The notes beneath the pieces were generated by a model, which saw nothing but the letters and a program-made list of their open reading frames with translations, ran no database searches and had not been told where the DNA came from. A program made the translations under genes and the position numbers. A DNA stretch of 64,000 bases from Actinomycetota bacterium (GTDB taxonomy: Bacteria > Actinomycetota > Actinomycetes > Nanopelagicales > Nanopelagicaceae): the NCBI GenBank assembly GCA_002737595.1, contig NSHZ01000001.1, positions 1-64,000 of the forward strand, read 5' to 3'. How positions within the stretch are numbered: position 1 is the first letter of the stretch; the number at the start of each line of letters is the position of its first letter. Below are positions 28,371-36,661 of the stretch, piece by piece.

Positions 28371-28654
28371 GAGCGCACCTTATCTAGTACACGACCGAGG
28401 AAGAGGTGATGTTCAAGACCCTCTGCGAGCACGCCATCTACTCCTTCACCCACTGTTTGGATGAGCGAGGCATCGGAGGTATTTGCTTCGGCTTGAACGA
28501 GTGTGGCCTTGATCTGGGTGACGCGTTGATCAATGGTGCGAACCAGGAGCACAAGGATGGTGAGTAGTGCAGCCACTGCTAACACCACGACAAATCCAGC
28601 GATGATTGCGCCCCACCAAAGTTGCTCTTGAGTTGAAGTTAAACCATTAGTCAT
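28367..28654 (-). CDS. Small single-span membrane protein D of CODH operon (95 aa)
   Basis: About 95 residues from ATG 28654 (TTG 28660 is an alternative that would overlap the previous stop). After a short polar start, one long hydrophobic helix (GAIIAGFVVVLAVAALLTILVLL) leads into VRTIDQRVTQIKATLVQAEA, a heptad-like helix, and a C-terminal region ending FLGRVLDKVRS. GGCGG lies six bases before the ATG. Same build as its neighbours but weak direct sequence similarity. Confidence 0.72.
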   Translation of the reverse strand: MTNGLTSTQEQLWWGAIIAGFVVVLAVAALLTILVLLVRTIDQRVTQIKATLVQAEANTSDASLIQTVGEGVDGVLAEGLEHHLFLGRVLDKVRS

Positions 28655-28656
28655 GA

Positions 28657-28917
28657 TCAACCGCCTAACTTATTTCGTCCGCGGCGAAGGCCCGCGATGA
28701 TCACGGTCGCTGCTTCGATAGTTGTATTCAAATCCGCAAGAGATGCGGTGTTATGAACCGCGCCCTCGAGGCCAGTATTAATGCTCCTTGCTTGTCCGCC
28801 AATCTTCTTGGCGAGTAACAAGATAGGAACGACGAGAGCTACGACGACTAATACAACGACAATGCCTATTGCATAACCGATCGTCCACCCAGCGGTTGAC
28901 TCAGATGCCAGATTCAT
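28657..28917 (-). CDS. Small single-span membrane protein C of CODH operon (86 aa)
   Basis: 86 residues. A long hydrophobic helix (IGYAIGIVVVLVVVALVVPI, then LLLAKK) is followed by SINTGLEGAVHNTASLADLN and TTIEAATVIIAGLRRGRNK. The LxxLNTTIE segment resembles ELNTTPEL..TTI in protein A. Basic C-terminus. Overlaps gene D around its stop and follows gene B by 12 bases. Unknown family; co-transcription with coxMSLG is implied by spacing. Confidence 0.74.
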   Translation of the reverse strand: MNLASESTAGWTIGYAIGIVVVLVVVALVVPILLLAKKIGGQARSINTGLEGAVHNTASLADLNTTIEAATVIIAGLRRGRNKLGG

Positions 28918-28929
28918 AATGCCCTCTCC

Positions 28930-29157
28930 CTAAATCGCTTCGCAGAAATCGCGGACTGGTTTGAGGCTGGCATTCACAGATGGAAGCACTGTTGGGACGG
29001 TACTTGTCTTTGCCACAATAACTTGTACTCCGCCATCAAGTGCATCGAGAGTCTTGGCTACCGCACGCAAGTGGAAGATCACCCGCGTGAGACCCAGGGC
29101 TGCTGCTGCAATGATGAGCGTCCCAAGTATGAGAGTTACTACTGCTGCTGTTTGCAT
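28930..29157 (-). CDS. Small single-span membrane protein B of CODH operon (75 aa)
   Basis: 75 residues. One N-terminal helix (AAVVTLILGTLIIAAAALGL) then TRVIFHLRAVAKTLDALDGG and a segment ending in VNASLKPVRDFCEAI. The post-membrane part lines up with protein A: RVxxxLxxI..(D)ALxGGVxxI..T.P..L..V......V.D, which suggests tandem duplication. One Cys near the C-terminus. Nine bases separate it from gene A. Confidence 0.76.
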   Translation of the reverse strand: MQTAAVVTLILGTLIIAAAALGLTRVIFHLRAVAKTLDALDGGVQVIVAKTSTVPTVLPSVNASLKPVRDFCEAI

Positions 29158-29166
29158 CTCTATCCC

Positions 29167-29421
29167 CTATCCCAACAACTTCGCTACAGAACCGGCGTAT
29201 CGCACGGCGCCGTCTGCTACTGCTTTGATGGTCGTATCGGTAACCGCCAGAAGTTCAGGAGTGGTATTGAGTTCGCCAATAAGAGCGACCCCACCATTGA
29301 GGGCATCATCTGCCGCGCCGCGAATGCGTTCAAGCGCAGCGAGCACACGATTAAGAAGTGCAACAAGTACTGGAACAATCACCACCAAAAGGATGATGTT
29401 TCCAATTCCCCAAAGCGTCAT
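29167..29421 (-). CDS. Small single-span membrane protein A of CODH operon (84 aa)
   Basis: 84 residues. An N-terminal helix (GIGNIILLVVIVPVLVALL) is followed by an amphipathic region NRVLAALERIRGAADDALNG and LIGELNTTPELLAVTDTTIK. It begins 12 bases after coxG, so it should be made with the CODH structural proteins. Closest in sequence to protein B. No known enzymatic motif. The pattern of one membrane helix plus a short helical cytoplasmic stub suggests a scaffold or anchor. Confidence 0.76.
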   Translation of the reverse strand: MTLWGIGNIILLVVIVPVLVALLNRVLAALERIRGAADDALNGGVALIGELNTTPELLAVTDTTIKAVADGAVRYAGSVAKLLG

Positions 29422-29433
29422 AAGAATTCCTCT

Positions 29434-30021
29434 CTATCGGCTTGGTTGTGGTTGATAAGGAAGGAAGAAGCGGCTGAAGACACGCACGAGCGCCATGCGA
29501 AGCGCTCGAAGGCCGATAGATAGCCCGCTGGCAGGCTTTGCGCCAACAACTGCATTGGGATCTAGGCCTTGAGCGATCGCGGAGAGGCGATTCTGCATGC
29601 TTTCGGCAAATTGGCTCACTAAAACGGAGGTGACATCTGAGACCAGGCCCCGACCATACTGAGCCGCCGCACCAGAAATCGTGAGATCGAGAGAGATATC
29701 TACTCTGGTGCCACCACCCGAAGGTGTGAGAACGGCGCCAAGCAACATAGAGGCTTCACCGCGCCCCTTCTTGTCCGCGCCAGAAGCCGCAACGGTGATT
29801 GTTTTGGTGGCATCGTTACGATCCTTAATCTCAGCCAGGCCAGCAAACTCGAGTTTGACTGGACCGGCCTTGATCACCACATCACCCCGGAACTTATTTT
29901 CGCCTACCTCCTCATTGAGATTGGCCCCCGGCAAACATGCAGCTACTTGGGGGATATCTCCGAAGAACTCCCAGACAGACTCAATTGGTTGGGACACATC
30001 AACTGTTTGTTTGATCAGCAT
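29434..30021 (-). CDS. coxG: CoxG, SRPBCC-fold membrane recruitment/quinone-handling subunit
   Basis: 195 residues. The N-terminal START-like domain has IKQTVDVSQPIESVWEFFGD, VAACLPGANLNEEV and the typical GPVKLEFAGLAEI; it is the CoxG/DUF1791 family. After a linker (SGLSIGLRALRMALVRVFSR) the basic, amphipathic tail could lie on the membrane. CoxG is known to tie CODH to the membrane and recent work implicates the family in carrying menaquinone to the enzyme. Follows coxL by 43 bases and leads five small membrane proteins. Confidence 0.88.
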   Translation of the reverse strand: MLIKQTVDVSQPIESVWEFFGDIPQVAACLPGANLNEEVGENKFRGDVVIKAGPVKLEFAGLAEIKDRNDATKTITVAASGADKKGRGEASMLLGAVLTPSGGGTRVDISLDLTISGAAAQYGRGLVSDVTSVLVSQFAESMQNRLSAIAQGLDPNAVVGAKPASGLSIGLRALRMALVRVFSRFFLPYQPQPSR

Positions 30022-30064
30022 GTCGCCTCCCTAGCGAACGTCGTGGGGGAAATGAAGTGATTCA

Positions 30065-32446
30065 TTACTCCTCCGTCTTTATCGGTGGAGCGCCCGAAAT
30101 ATCTTTTCCAGTCTGAATCGCTTCGTAGACACGATCCGCCAGTAGCGGCATATCGATGTTGCGCACACCCGTGCCCTTAAGAGCATCCATCACAGCATTA
30201 ACAAAGGAGGCGGGGCCACCTACAGTGGCACACTCTCCAACGCCCTTCGCGCCGATTGGATGATGTGGGCATGGGGTAACAACTTCGTGCAATTCAAAGC
30301 CTGGCGTTTCCCAAGCGGTAGGCAACAGGTAATCCATGTAGTTCGAACCCACACAGTTGCCTTCAACGTCATAAGTAATGAATTGCATGCTGGCCATGGC
30401 GTATGCCTCGGTGAGACCACCCATGATTTGACCTTCAACAATCATCGGGTTAATGCGCACACCGCAATCATCGACGGCAACGACCTTCAGCACATCCCAG
30501 ACACCAGTCTCCGGATCTACCTCAACCGTTGAGATGTAGCACGCAAAGGGCCACGTCAAGTTTGGTGGATCGTAGTAAGCGTTGTTCTCAAGCCCTGGCT
30601 CCATACCATCTGGCATATTGCTGTAAGCAGCCATCGCGCAATCTTGGATGGTGACTCCTCGATCAGGTGAACTGCGCACATAGAAGCGGCCTAACTCCCA
30701 CTCAACATCTTCTTCAGAAACTTCCAAAAGATGAGCAGCAATCTTGCGTGCCTTCGCCCGAATCTTCCTAGAGACCATGGCGACCGCGGCGCCCGCTACT
30801 GGGGTGCTACGGGATGCGTACGTTCCCATGCCAAACGGAGCAGTGTCGGTATCGCCCTCTTCGACCACGATGTCATCAGCTGGGATACCTAATTCGTGCG
30901 CCACAATCTGTGCCCAAGTGGTCTCGTGTCCTTGGCCTTGAGATTTAGCACCCGTCCGAAGAATCGCCTTACCGGACATGTGAACGCGAAGTTCAGCTGA
31001 GTCAAACATCTTGATGCCAAGAATGTCGTACTCGCGACTGTTGCCCGCACCGAGTGGCTCGGTCATTGTTGAGATACCGATACCTAGTAGGCGACCACGT
31101 TTCTTTGCTTCTTCTTTTTGCACCAAGAAGTTTTTGTAGTCAATAGCTTCAAGACCTACGTCAAGACACTTTCCATACTGACCGGAATCGGTAAGGAAAC
31201 CGTAAGCAGTGCGGTGTGGGAAATCATCATCCTTGACAAAGTTGATGCGACGGAATTCTGCTTGATCCATTCCTAGATCATCGGCTGCCGCTTGCACCAT
31301 GCGCTCTTGGAAGAACATGGCTTCGGTGACCCGGAAGGAGCACCGATAGGCAACTCCGCCTGGCGCCTTATTCGTATATGTTCCAGTAGCAGTGAGGTGC
31401 GCTACTGGGATGTCATAACATGCAAAAGCTGAGTGCATTAAGCCAATCTTGAATTTGCTTGGCTGCGCATCTGCAAAGAAAGCACCATGATCAGAAATCG
31501 TGTGCATGCGAACTCCAAGAATCTTTCCATCCTTACGGACGGCTAGTTCACCTTGTAGATACACATCTCGGCCAAAGCCAGTGGAAATGAGATTTCCGGT
31601 CTTATCTTCGATCCACTTCACTGGTCGCTCAGTCAAAATCGAGGCCAGAATTGAAATGACATACCCCGGGTAAACGGGAACCTTGTTACCAAAGCCGCCA
31701 CCGAGATCCGGTGAGACGATGCGGATCATGTGTTCTGGAAGTTCGGCCACCATGGCAACTGCCGCCCGAATAATGTGCGGAGCCTGCGTTGTCATATAAA
31801 CGGTGAGTTTTCCTGTCGCGCGATCAAAGTCAGCGATGGAACCGCAGGTCTCGATTGGCGACGGGTGCGAGCGAGGGTAGTGAAGCTCGATCTTTGAAAC
31901 TAGATCAGCTTCTGCAAAAGCCTTATCAGTTCCAGCCTTATCGCCTACTTCCCAATCAAATACCTTGTTATCTGTTTGATTCTCTTTGTCGTCTCGAATC
32001 AGAGCCGCACCAGGTGCCATAGCTTGCATCGGATTGACAATGACTGGAAGCGCTTCGTACTCAACACGAATCGCTTCGCAAGCATCTTTGGCGATGTACG
32101 GATCGTCTGCAATAACTGCCGCAACCTCTTGACCTTGGAAACGGACTTTGTCCATCGCCATTACCGCTTGTGTGTCATAAGAGAGCGTCGGCATCCACGC
32201 TAAGTTACGGGCTGCAAGCATCTCTCCGGTAAGCACGAGACGCACACCTGGAATCTCCCAAGCCTTGCTGACGTCGATCGACTTGATGCGCGCGTGCGCC
32301 ATGGGGCTACGCAAGATCTCCATATGGAGCATGGCGGGAAGCACTATGTCATCAACATAGTTGCCCTTGCCACGAATAAAACGGTTATCTTCAACTCGGC
32401 GGCGACTTGCGCCCATTCCACCAATTTTGATTTCATCTAATGCCAT
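30065..32446 (-). CDS. coxL: Aerobic CO dehydrogenase large subunit, form I
   Basis: 793 residues. The active-site loop AYRCSFR (residues 366-372, DNA 31331-31351) is the form I signature; Cys369 would bridge Mo and Cu. Other molybdopterin blocks are SPDLGGGFGNKVPVYPG, the QGQGHETTWAQI region and GAKGVGECATVGGP with the catalytic Glu (about residue 738). Oxidises CO to CO2 at a Mo-S-Cu centre, passing electrons through CoxS and CoxM. Full length compared with ~800 residues in Oligotropha. Follows coxS by 14 bases. Confidence 0.96.
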   Translation of the reverse strand: MALDEIKIGGMGASRRRVEDNRFIRGKGNYVDDIVLPAMLHMEILRSPMAHARIKSIDVSKAWEIPGVRLVLTGEMLAARNLAWMPTLSYDTQAVMAMDKVRFQGQEVAAVIADDPYIAKDACEAIRVEYEALPVIVNPMQAMAPGAALIRDDKENQTDNKVFDWEVGDKAGTDKAFAEADLVSKIELHYPRSHPSPIETCGSIADFDRATGKLTVYMTTQAPHIIRAAVAMVAELPEHMIRIVSPDLGGGFGNKVPVYPGYVISILASILTERPVKWIEDKTGNLISTGFGRDVYLQGELAVRKDGKILGVRMHTISDHGAFFADAQPSKFKIGLMHSAFACYDIPVAHLTATGTYTNKAPGGVAYRCSFRVTEAMFFQERMVQAAADDLGMDQAEFRRINFVKDDDFPHRTAYGFLTDSGQYGKCLDVGLEAIDYKNFLVQKEEAKKRGRLLGIGISTMTEPLGAGNSREYDILGIKMFDSAELRVHMSGKAILRTGAKSQGQGHETTWAQIVAHELGIPADDIVVEEGDTDTAPFGMGTYASRSTPVAGAAVAMVSRKIRAKARKIAAHLLEVSEEDVEWELGRFYVRSSPDRGVTIQDCAMAAYSNMPDGMEPGLENNAYYDPPNLTWPFACYISTVEVDPETGVWDVLKVVAVDDCGVRINPMIVEGQIMGGLTEAYAMASMQFITYDVEGNCVGSNYMDYLLPTAWETPGFELHEVVTPCPHHPIGAKGVGECATVGGPASFVNAVMDALKGTGVRNIDMPLLADRVYEAIQTGKDISGAPPIKTEE

Positions 32447-32460
32447 GTCGTTTGCCTCTC

Positions 32461-32988
32461 TCAGTTGGAACTTCCGCGCATTTTCTCCGCTGCCCAGAGA
32501 ATTGCTTTAACGATGTTTTGGTAGCCGGTGCAACGACATAGATTTCCAGAAATTGCCCAACGGATTTCATCTTCGGTGGGGTTGGGATTCGATTCTAGGA
32601 GTGCTTTCGCCGCCATCATCATTCCTGGAGTACAGAAACCACATTGCAGACCATGTTCTTCTTTGAAACCTTCCTGCAAGGGATGGAGGGAACTCTGGGT
32701 GGCAAGACCTTCGACGGTTTGCACTTCATGGCCATCAGCTTGGACTGCGAACATCGTGCAGCTCTTGATCGGACGTCCATCAAAAAGGACCGTACAAGCG
32801 CCACAATTGCTGGTGTCGCAACCAGTATGCGTACCTGTTAATTTTAACCCCTGCCGAAGCAGATGTGCCAGCAAGAGACGTGGCTCGACGTCTACCGTGC
32901 GATCCTGACCATTGACATTAAGCGTGACGCGTCGAACAGGAACGCCAGCGGCAGGTGGAGCGGAGATTTCTTCATAGAGACTTGACAT
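32461..32988 (-). CDS. coxS: CO dehydrogenase small subunit (two [2Fe-2S])
   Basis: 175 residues. The N-terminal plant-type [2Fe-2S] site is [16 protein letters not shown], plus the later Cys in [10 protein letters not shown]. The C-terminal helical [2Fe-2S] site is [12 protein letters not shown] with [10 protein letters not shown]. All eight cluster Cys are visible. Relays electrons from the Mo site of CoxL to the FAD of CoxM. It begins two bases after the coxM stop. Confidence 0.95.
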   Translation of the reverse strand: MSSLYEEISAPPAAGVPVRRVTLNVNGQDRTVDVEPRLLLAHLLRQGLKLTGTHTGCDTSNCGACTVLFDGRPIKSCTMFAVQADGHEVQTVEGLATQSSLHPLQEGFKEEHGLQCGFCTPGMMMAAKALLESNPNPTEDEIRWAISGNLCRCTGYQNIVKAILWAAEKMRGSSN

Positions 32989-32989
32989 A

Positions 32990-33865
32990 TCAGGCTGCCT
33001 TTACAGTCGACTCGGAGATGTTGTTGAGAATGCGGGTCAAGAAGGTACTCACGATGTGACGCTTATACGATGCACTTCCTCGGTGATCACTGCGTGGTTC
33101 AGCGGCTGCGGCGGCTAATTCACCAGCACGGGTAATGCTTTCTATCGTGAGCGCACTTCCCACCAGGGAATCAGCAGCTACGTTCGCATTAATGGTGCGG
33201 CCACCAACCCCCGTGAGAGCAATCCCAGCTCGAATAACTTTTCCTCCTGAGGTTTCTAATGCAACTGCCACTGCAGCAGTAGCAAAGTCACCCACACGTC
33301 GTTCGAGCTTAAGATAACCACCATGTACATCACCCTTCGGTGCCGGAATCACCGCTTCAATGGCAATTTCGTCGAAAGCTAACGCGTTTTGAAATGGACC
33401 TGTAACGAAATCTCGAGCAGGAATGTTGCGTTTACCATTGGGGCCCTGCGCAACTATGTGGCCGTCAAGGGCAATCATGGTTGCAGACCAATCCCCTTGT
33501 GGATCTGCGTGGCAGACAGACCCGACAAAAGTTCCGCGAGTGCGCACTATGGGATCAGCGACTAATGGCGCAGCTGCGGCGATAGTCGGTTGATGCTCAG
33601 CAATTACCTCAGACTTCTCTAGATCTTCGTGACGGCAGAGGGCACCAATACGAATAGAGCCATCGGCGTCGCGACGAACGTAATTCAATCCGGGAATGTT
33701 ATTGATATCAACCAACATCTCTGGAGATGCAAAACGTAGCTTAAGCATGGGCACCAAGCTTTGGCCACCAGCTAGCACCTTGGCTTCGCCACCTCCAGCA
33801 GTGAGCAGGCTAATCGCCTCTGCCAGACTCTTCGGAGATTCGTAATTGAACCTTGGTGGGTACAT
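32990..33865 (-). CDS. coxM: CO dehydrogenase medium subunit (FAD)
   Basis: About 291 residues from ATG 33865 (GGAAGG upstream); the frame continues to 33886. The first FAD-binding block [20 protein letters not shown] is intact. The second block reads [17 protein letters not shown] where related proteins usually have TIGGS(I)AHADP, so the loop that holds the flavin differs somewhat. Accepts electrons from CoxS and passes them to the quinone pool. Gene order M-S-L matches form I clusters. Confidence 0.93.
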   Translation of the reverse strand: MYPPRFNYESPKSLAEAISLLTAGGGEAKVLAGGQSLVPMLKLRFASPEMLVDINNIPGLNYVRRDADGSIRIGALCRHEDLEKSEVIAEHQPTIAAAAPLVADPIVRTRGTFVGSVCHADPQGDWSATMIALDGHIVAQGPNGKRNIPARDFVTGPFQNALAFDEIAIEAVIPAPKGDVHGGYLKLERRVGDFATAAVAVALETSGGKVIRAGIALTGVGGRTINANVAADSLVGSALTIESITRAGELAAAAAEPRSDHRGSASYKRHIVSTFLTRILNNISESTVKAA

Positions 33866-33958
33866 CTCAGTCCTTCCTTCTAACAATATTGAGGGGAAAA
33901 CCTTCTTCAGCGGCGCAGTAAGCGCCTCCAGGTTCAGCTCTGCGAATTTACTTCTTAG

Positions 33959-34216
33959 TTAACTTTGAGGATCGCGGATTGCCACCGGGCCCGAATCTGC
34001 ATCTGGATCGGGGCGGCGTTCCTGATGGGGGGGCCAAGGTCCTTGCACTGGCTGACCGGCAACTTTGAGATACTCAGTAATTTGAGGCCAAGCCCAGATA
34101 GTGGGGCTCTTTCCAGTCTTTGGCGCGTTCTCAATAAGCTCATAAAATCTGGGGTTTCCCGAGCTATGCCCGGACGACTCAACAGCCATTCTGCTCCCAT
34201 CAAACAGGTAAGGCAA
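33959..34216 (-). CDS. Small hypothetical protein upstream of coxM (85 aa)
   Basis: A frame of 85 codons from TTG 34216, with GGAAGG five bases upstream, in the direction of the cox operon and ending 94 bases before coxM. The product has NPRFYELIENAPKTGKSPTI, WAWPQITEYLKVAGQ and a Pro-rich acidic tail (QERRPDPDADSG), with no membrane helix. ATG 34189 is an alternative. An overlapping frame on the same strand (33955-34203) looks less protein-like. No recognisable family. It could be the first gene of the CODH operon, or a spurious frame in the promoter region. Confidence 0.42.
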   Translation of the reverse strand: MPYLFDGSRMAVESSGHSSGNPRFYELIENAPKTGKSPTIWAWPQITEYLKVAGQPVQGPWPPHQERRPDPDADSGPVAIRDPQS

Positions 34217-34349
34217 CGGAACCTTCCGACGCCTTACGTGCGGTATAGATCTTGCCGAAACCTAACATGGTGCGGCTCGCCTCACAATGGGAAAGCTCTG
34301 ACCAGAACTTGGGAAAGCCCGTTCATGGAGAGAGGGCAAAGTCGCTCGG

Positions 34350-34355
34350 TAGAGT
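34350..34355 (+). promoter_or_regulatory. -10 box for marR at CODH island edge, leaderless geometry
   Basis: TAGAGT six bases before ATG 34362. It lies in the 145-bp divergent region shared with the minus-strand cox operon, so the regulator and the cox genes could be controlled together. Confidence 0.5.
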
Positions 34356-34361
34356 GACACC

Positions 34362-34886
34362 ATGTTGCCCCCAGGGAGTGAGCCACGAGACCAGGTGGAT
34401 CAAATCGTGGCCGCTTGGCGGCGCGAGCGCCCTGACCTCGATGTATCTGCCCTCGAGGTGCTCTCCCGGATCACCCGTATTGCCCGCCACTTAGACATTG
34501 CCAGACGGAGCGCATTTGAAAGCCAAGGTTTAGAGACCTGGGCCTTTGACGTGCTCGCTGCGCTTCGTCGGGCAGGCGCTCCATATGAACTTTCAGTCGG
34601 CACGCTACTTACCGTAAATTTAGTGACGAGTGGAACGATGACAAATCGCGTCGACAAGCTCACCGAACTGGGCTTAGTGGAACGTCGCCCGCACGAAAGC
34701 GATAAGCGCGTGGTCTTTGTGCGATTAACTCCTGCCGGGAAGGAGCATGTTGACTCCGCACTCGAAGTATTGCTTTCAGGAGAAGAAGAACTGCTGAGTG
34801 CTTTGGATGAACGCCAACGTCGTGAAATGACCGTCCTTTTGAGCGCTTTGCTGAGCCCACTAGATGATATTTCTGAAGCCGAGTAG
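34362..34886 (+). CDS. MarR family transcriptional regulator beside CODH operon
   Basis: 174 residues. A MarR winged helix with LSVGTLLTVNLVTSGTMTNR, VDKLTELGLVERRPHESDKR and VFVRLTPAGKEH. The N-terminal part ERPDLDVSALEVLSRITRIA is common among actinobacterial MarR regulators. It is divergent from the small ORF/coxM operon and is therefore the best candidate regulator of CO oxidation here; that is inference from position. No cysteine or heme motif indicating CO sensing is seen. Confidence 0.82.
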   Translation: MLPPGSEPRDQVDQIVAAWRRERPDLDVSALEVLSRITRIARHLDIARRSAFESQGLETWAFDVLAALRRAGAPYELSVGTLLTVNLVTSGTMTNRVDKLTELGLVERRPHESDKRVVFVRLTPAGKEHVDSALEVLLSGEEELLSALDERQRREMTVLLSALLSPLDDISEAE

Positions 34887-34894
34887 ATTTTTTC

Positions 34895-36661
34895 CTAATC
34901 GGCGAGCGTGAGCCACAATTCTTCAAGTTCATTGGCTGATTTCTCTTTGATACGGAGTTCTTCGGTAAGTGCGGCGAGCCTTGGGTAATCGGTGCTCGCT
35001 GCTGCCATATCGAGATGCACTTGCTTAAGCTCCTTATCTAACTTAGCCAACTGTCGCTCGACTTTCTCGCGCTCTTTCTTAGCCAGACGATCCTCAGCTG
35101 CCGACTTTGGTGAGGCGCTTCCCGAAGGTCCCATAGACAAGCTCGAAGTGTTAGGTGACTTAGCTTCAATTTTTTTTCTGATTTCCAGGTATTGATCAAT
35201 GCCGCGCGGCAAGTCATGGCTTGTGCCATCTCCGAAAATACCAAACATGGTGTCGCAAACCCGCTCTAAAAAATATCGATCATGTGAAACGACAAGTAAA
35301 GTTCCCACGAATCCATCGAGTAGATCTTCAAGTGACGAGAGCGTTTCCACATCGAAATCATTTGTGGGCTCATCGAGGAAGAGCACGTTGGGACCGGCCA
35401 TCAGAATGCGCGTTAGTTGAAGTCGACGTTGTTCCCCGCCAGAGAGATCGCGGACTGGAGTCCATTGCGCGTCGGAGCCAAAGCCAAGGCGCTCACAGAG
35501 TTGCGAGGCTGAAAGCTCTCTACCTTTTCCAAGATCTACGTGACGTGCCACATCTTCCACAGCTTCCAACACTCGCCACTCAGGATTGAGTTCGTCGAGT
35601 TGCTGCGAGAGATATCCAATCTTTACCGTAGAACCCACTTGTACGTGTCCCGCTGAAACTTTTATGGTGCCGTTCAGCATTTTCAACAAGGTAGTTTTCC
35701 CCGCACCATTGGGTCCCATGATTCCCATGCGGTCACCAGGACCAATATTGAGTGTGAGGCGGTCAATCAAGACTCGCTCCCCAAATCGCAATTCAATGTC
35801 GTGTAATTCGAAAACCCGCTTACCGAGTCGGGCACCTGCGAAGGAGAGGAGCTCATCACTCTTGCGCGGCATGGGTTCGTTTGCAATCAGCTGATTTGCG
35901 GCATCAATGCGAAATTTTGGCTTGGTCGTTCGAGCTGGAGCGCCCCGACGTAGCCAAGCTAATTCTTTGCGGATGAGATTCTGCCTGCGCGCCTCTTCAA
36001 CTGAGGCTTGCCGGTTGCGTTCTGCTTTTGCAAGAACATATGAGGAATACCCGCCGTCGTACACCTCAATATCACCATTGATTACCTCCCATGTTTGATC
36101 GCAGACTTCATCCAAGAACCAACGATCATGCGTGACGACTACAAGCGCCATTGATGTACGTGAGCGAAGGTGATTCGCCAACCATGCGACACCTTCGACG
36201 TCGAGGTGATTCGTAGGTTCATCGAGAAAAATGATGTCGTTGTCAGCAACCAATAGTTGCGCTAGCGATACGCGGCGGCGTTCGCCTCCAGAAAGAGCAT
36301 CAAGCGGGCGATCCATTTCTGTAAGATCGCCAAAGAGTCCAATCAAAATATCCCGAATACGCCCCTCACTTGCCCATTCGTGGTCGCGCATTTCAGGAAA
36401 GAGAAACTCACCGAGTGAAAGATGGGCCGGCACGCGATCTATCTGGTGAAGGAATCCGAGGCGTAAGGAATTCTCATGAGTGACTCGACCAGAATCTGGC
36501 AGTTCAATTTCTGCCATCACGCGAAGCAGAGTGGATTTGCCACCACCATTGCGCCCCACTACTCCAATACGTTCACCGGCAGAGATCCCTAATTGGATGG
36601 CATTGAGTACTGCGCCTTTGCCGTAATCCTTGGAGACTTTTTCGAGATTAAGTAAATTCAT
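34895..36661 (-). CDS. ABC-F family ATPase (Uup/EttA-like translation factor)
   Basis: 588 residues with two ABC domains and no membrane segments: Walker A GRNGGGKSTLLR and GPNGAGKTTLLK, signature motifs ALSGGERRRVSLAQL and DLSGGEQRRLQLTRI, and two DEPTNHLD/DEPTNDFD Walker B motifs. The C-terminal charged coiled coil (AKKEREKVERQLAKLDKELK) resembles Uup. ABC-F proteins act on ribosomes rather than as transporters. ATG overlaps the ispE stop by four bases. Confidence 0.9.
   Translation of the reverse strand: MNLLNLEKVSKDYGKGAVLNAIQLGISAGERIGVVGRNGGGKSTLLRVMAEIELPDSGRVTHENSLRLGFLHQIDRVPAHLSLGEFLFPEMRDHEWASEGRIRDILIGLFGDLTEMDRPLDALSGGERRRVSLAQLLVADNDIIFLDEPTNHLDVEGVAWLANHLRSRTSMALVVVTHDRWFLDEVCDQTWEVINGDIEVYDGGYSSYVLAKAERNRQASVEEARRQNLIRKELAWLRRGAPARTTKPKFRIDAANQLIANEPMPRKSDELLSFAGARLGKRVFELHDIELRFGERVLIDRLTLNIGPGDRMGIMGPNGAGKTTLLKMLNGTIKVSAGHVQVGSTVKIGYLSQQLDELNPEWRVLEAVEDVARHVDLGKGRELSASQLCERLGFGSDAQWTPVRDLSGGEQRRLQLTRILMAGPNVLFLDEPTNDFDVETLSSLEDLLDGFVGTLLVVSHDRYFLERVCDTMFGIFGDGTSHDLPRGIDQYLEIRKKIEAKSPNTSSLSMGPSGSASPKSAAEDRLAKKEREKVERQLAKLDKELKQVHLDMAAASTDYPRLAALTEELRIKEKSANELEELWLTLAD

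Noticed and set aside
33955..34203. Minus-strand 82-codon frame overlapping the small ORF upstream of coxM
   Set aside because: The alternative frame 33959-34216 has a better ribosome-binding site and more protein-like composition, so this one was left out.
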